Translations under genes and position numbers: made by a program
Notes under the pieces: model-generated
The model's input: the letters and a program-made list of their open reading frames with translations, nothing else
Database searches by the model: none
Told to the model about the DNA's origin: nothing
Shown: piece after piece, positions 61,093-64,000 of the stretch
Numbering within the stretch: the first letter of the stretch is position 1
Layout of the letters: every line of letters begins with the position of its first letter
DNA from: Dermatophagoides farinae
Taxonomy: Eukaryota > Arthropoda > Arachnida > Sarcoptiformes > Pyroglyphidae
Length of the DNA stretch: 64,000 bases
NCBI RefSeq assembly: GCF_024713945.1
Contig: NC_134682.1
Span: 4,193,001 to 4,257,000 of the forward strand
Direction: 5' to 3'

Positions 61093-63750
61093 AAACCAAT
61101 GAATGTCGTCATCTTCGAAATTCTTAGACGTCTGTGTTGGTGTTTATTTTTTATTTATTTTTTTTTCGTACTCGTTTTCAAAATATTTGAATTGAATTTA
61201 TTGCGAAAACGAAAATTCTGTATTCGGGCGTAATTTCAATTCAGTGCAGTGCAGACAACAGACGAAACAAGAATATCATCCGGAAATTCATATTTGCCAT
61301 TATATATGCATAGTTTTTTTTCGTCTGACACATAATTATTATTATACCCACACTTTTGTGTGTATGTGTATGCTGGCTGACTCATTTAAAATATCATTGC
61401 TCGAACCAAGAATCTAAATTAAGCACAAGACACAAGACAAATTCATCCATCAGGTATTTATCTCATTCATCAAAAGATCATTGGACATCATCATTTTATT
61501 TTTCTTGCATCAATAGCCAGTCATTCATTTATTAACTGGAAATTTTTGTTTTTTTTCATTTTAGATCAAAAAAAAACTTGGATTGAAGAAAAAAAATCAA
61601 CAAAAAACGAAATTTTATAAAATTCTGTAAAATCGACTGATTCAAACGAAATCATTTGCCAAAAAAAAAAAAAACAACAACAACAACTGCAGAAGCAGCA
61701 TTAATTCCTGCATATTTGTATTTGAAACCAAAAAAGAAAGAAAACTTGGCTAGACTAAATTTCATAATGATGATAATCTGCCATAGCCACCCCCCAAAAT
61801 CCTTTAAATCCGAATCATCATCATCGTTTTGTTTGTGTTTATGATTATGATGATGTTGTAGATCACATGTGTGTTAATTTATGACCAAATGAATTTGTTT
61901 CATTTATCATCATCATCAACATGATCATCAACAATGAGAATATTATTATGACAATCGATTAGCGCATTCATAATTTGTTATTTGATAACATTTGAAAAAT
62001 TCATTCATCCATCCATCCACCCACTCATTCATTCATTCATTCTATTCCATTTTATTGCCCAATCCACTCCCCCAAAAATAGATGTAAGGTTGGATGGGTT
62101 ATCACCATTTATTTTTGGACAACTAGTGTGTGCAGAAGCTACAAAGCTGCTTGATGATCTTATTGTACAAAAAAAATAAAAAAAGATTCTCATTTTGGCT
62201 GACATTCATTCAACCCTTTTCAAGAAAACAAAAATGAAGGTGATTGCCCAAATTTTTTTTCTACTTTCTTGAATCATAATTGATTTTAAAACACTTTGTT
62301 TTGATTTTTTTTGTTGTTACAGATTGGTGCCCAAAAAAATTGTGAAATAAATTGATCAATGAATTGAAAAGATGTCCGATTATTGACATTTTGTCGAGAG
62401 CAAAAAAAAGATAAAGAAAAAAAGGGTTCTCATCAATTAAAATGGTTTAACTGCTTTAATTATTATCATCATCGTCATTATAAATTCACCTATCAACAGG
62501 TTGTTGCCAACTATCTCTCTCTTTTGAATATTTTATCGTTTTTTTTCGCGATTCCATGTATGATGATGACAACACCGGGATTCTCTCAACTACTCAATCT
62601 GGTTAGTAGTTTTTTTTTGTTGCTCTAATTTGAATTTTATCACTTTATCAGTTTTGTCTATAGGGAATTAATATGAAATGATGATGATGATGATTGTCGT
62701 TTAACGTTTACACGTTGTCGTGTATTATTAGAACCAGTTGACTACAAATCCAGAACTACATTTACCTGTGTACTACTACACCATGTATTATGTACGTCAA
62801 GCACCTTGTTTGTTTCGAGGAAAAAAAAGAAAAAGAGGATTAAAAAGAAAACTTGTCGATAATCAATGTTTGAGTTCAATGAATCGATTATTATCATTAT
62901 TGAACCATCATCATCATCATCATTATGACTGGTTTCACGGTCGAGATCAATCGATCAATCCATCAATCCATCAACTCATCATCATCATCATCACCAAAAT
63001 AAAAAGTAAGAGAAAAAATTGGAAAAGTGAAAATATCTTTTATAATATATGCACAGACCAACTTTTACAACTACAACAACAACAACAACAACAGTTTGCG
63101 TAGGGAGCAATGGATTTAAGAACAAAATGAAGAAAAAAAAACGCTAGACTATTATAGCATTGCATGTGTGTAAAAAAAAAAATTTTTTTTTTAGTCGTGA
63201 TTTGTATGAATGAATGAAAGAAAAAAAAATATCCACGAAAAAATTCATCGTCTGGATTTTTGATTGTCAATCACACATAGACATAGTGAATATATAAAAA
63301 AAAAGTGAAAGGATTGGCTCATACAGTAAGGGTTCTATTATTTAATTGAACAAATGAGAAACAATGTTCTTAAAGCCGGCCAATTATTTTTTTTTGGCCA
63401 TTCCGGCAAAAAAAAAACAATACCGCTGACAAGTCTTAAAAAAAATTTTTTTTTGTCTGATTAAAATCAGTTGTGCACCACTGTTGCTATTGTTGTTGTT
63501 GTTGTTGTTGTATCCCCCTCACACACACACAACCGAACAACCGAATCATCATCATCGGTTATCGTAGATAATTGCCCATATAGTGAATGGTCTAAGTATA
63601 TGAAAACCAATCATATCGAATTTGATTTTCATAAATAATTGGGCCATTTCAATCGATTATTCTGTTTGTTTGGAAAACGAATCATTGAAAAAGGTAATTC
63701 ATTTGAATTTGTTTTTGATTAAATCATCATCATATGTCTTATTTATTGAT

Positions 63751-63778
63751 AATGATGATGATGATGATGATGATGATC
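63751..63778. repeat. GAT trinucleotide repeat
   Basis: Near-perfect (GAT)n of 28 bp close to the right edge of the window. Confidence 0.9.
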
Positions 63779-64000
63779 ATGTCACGTTTTTTTTACATTT
63801 CGTTCAAACACCAATCCACCAATTGATTGAACACCTCTATCTTGTAAATATCGTATCGATTGTAATGGTGAATTGATGATTTTTCGCTTAATTTTTATTC
63901 AACTTGGATTCCATTTATCAATTCATGGCTATTTAGTATATATGTAGTGTTACACTAGTATTTTGATACAGGTTTTTCTCGCCTATCTCGTCATATGTAA

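Larger units (their letters stand above)
57651..64000. other. Upstream region of cyclin D; no gene supported
   Basis: 6.3 kb of AT-rich, microsatellite-rich DNA. It should include the cyclin D promoter and perhaps untranslated exons. Open frames on the plus strand at 61982-62179, 62383-62628 and 62738-63103 are short, partly repeat-driven and unrecognised; they could be parts of a plus-strand gene continuing past the right edge, but I cannot support a model. Confidence 0.5.

Overview
This window is nuclear DNA from a small, AT-rich animal genome, almost certainly an astigmatid mite close to Dermatophagoides. The main evidence is a complete 284-residue tropomyosin that reads as the house-dust-mite group 10 allergen. 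Short introns, dense CA/GA/GAT microsatellites and arthropod-type genes agree. All gene models here were built by hand from splice sites, reading phase and family knowledge; no search was run.

Layout. 1-10488 (-): muscle myosin heavy chain (Mhc), 5' part only, with five clusters of duplicated, apparently mutually exclusive exons; its 3' part lies beyond position 1. 13460-15484 (-): tropomyosin, five coding exons. 17986-18831 (+): ribosomal protein SA, convergent with 18961-21675 (-): an intronless XPF/ERCC4 nuclease. 22030-24070 (-): ABCD4-type ABC transporter. 24193-24753 (-): an orphan secreted-looking protein. 24970-25239 (+): a small cytochrome b5-like protein. 26642-30794 (+): a PP6 regulatory subunit (SAPS family), ten exons. 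31187-36379 (-): three tandem copies of a seven-helix, gustatory-receptor-like gene, the first frameshifted. 39860-57650 (-): cyclin D, five exons, about 896 residues, with a 14.6 kb intron. 57651-64000: no gene that I can support.

How the genes relate. Mhc and tropomyosin, the thick- and thin-filament partners of muscle, sit in tandem on one strand. The central 17.9-30.8 kb block is compact housekeeping DNA with intergenic gaps of 120-220 bp in places. The receptor cluster and the cyclin D locus are accessory or regulatory in character: recent duplicates with small indels, then long repeat-rich non-coding DNA.

The points most worth a second look are the unusual set of alternative Mhc exons (P-loop and actin-binding region included, relay not), the enlarged cyclin D with insertions inside its second cyclin fold, the nuclear-receptor half-site cluster and an exon-like ORF in the giant cyclin D intron, and the receptor array.
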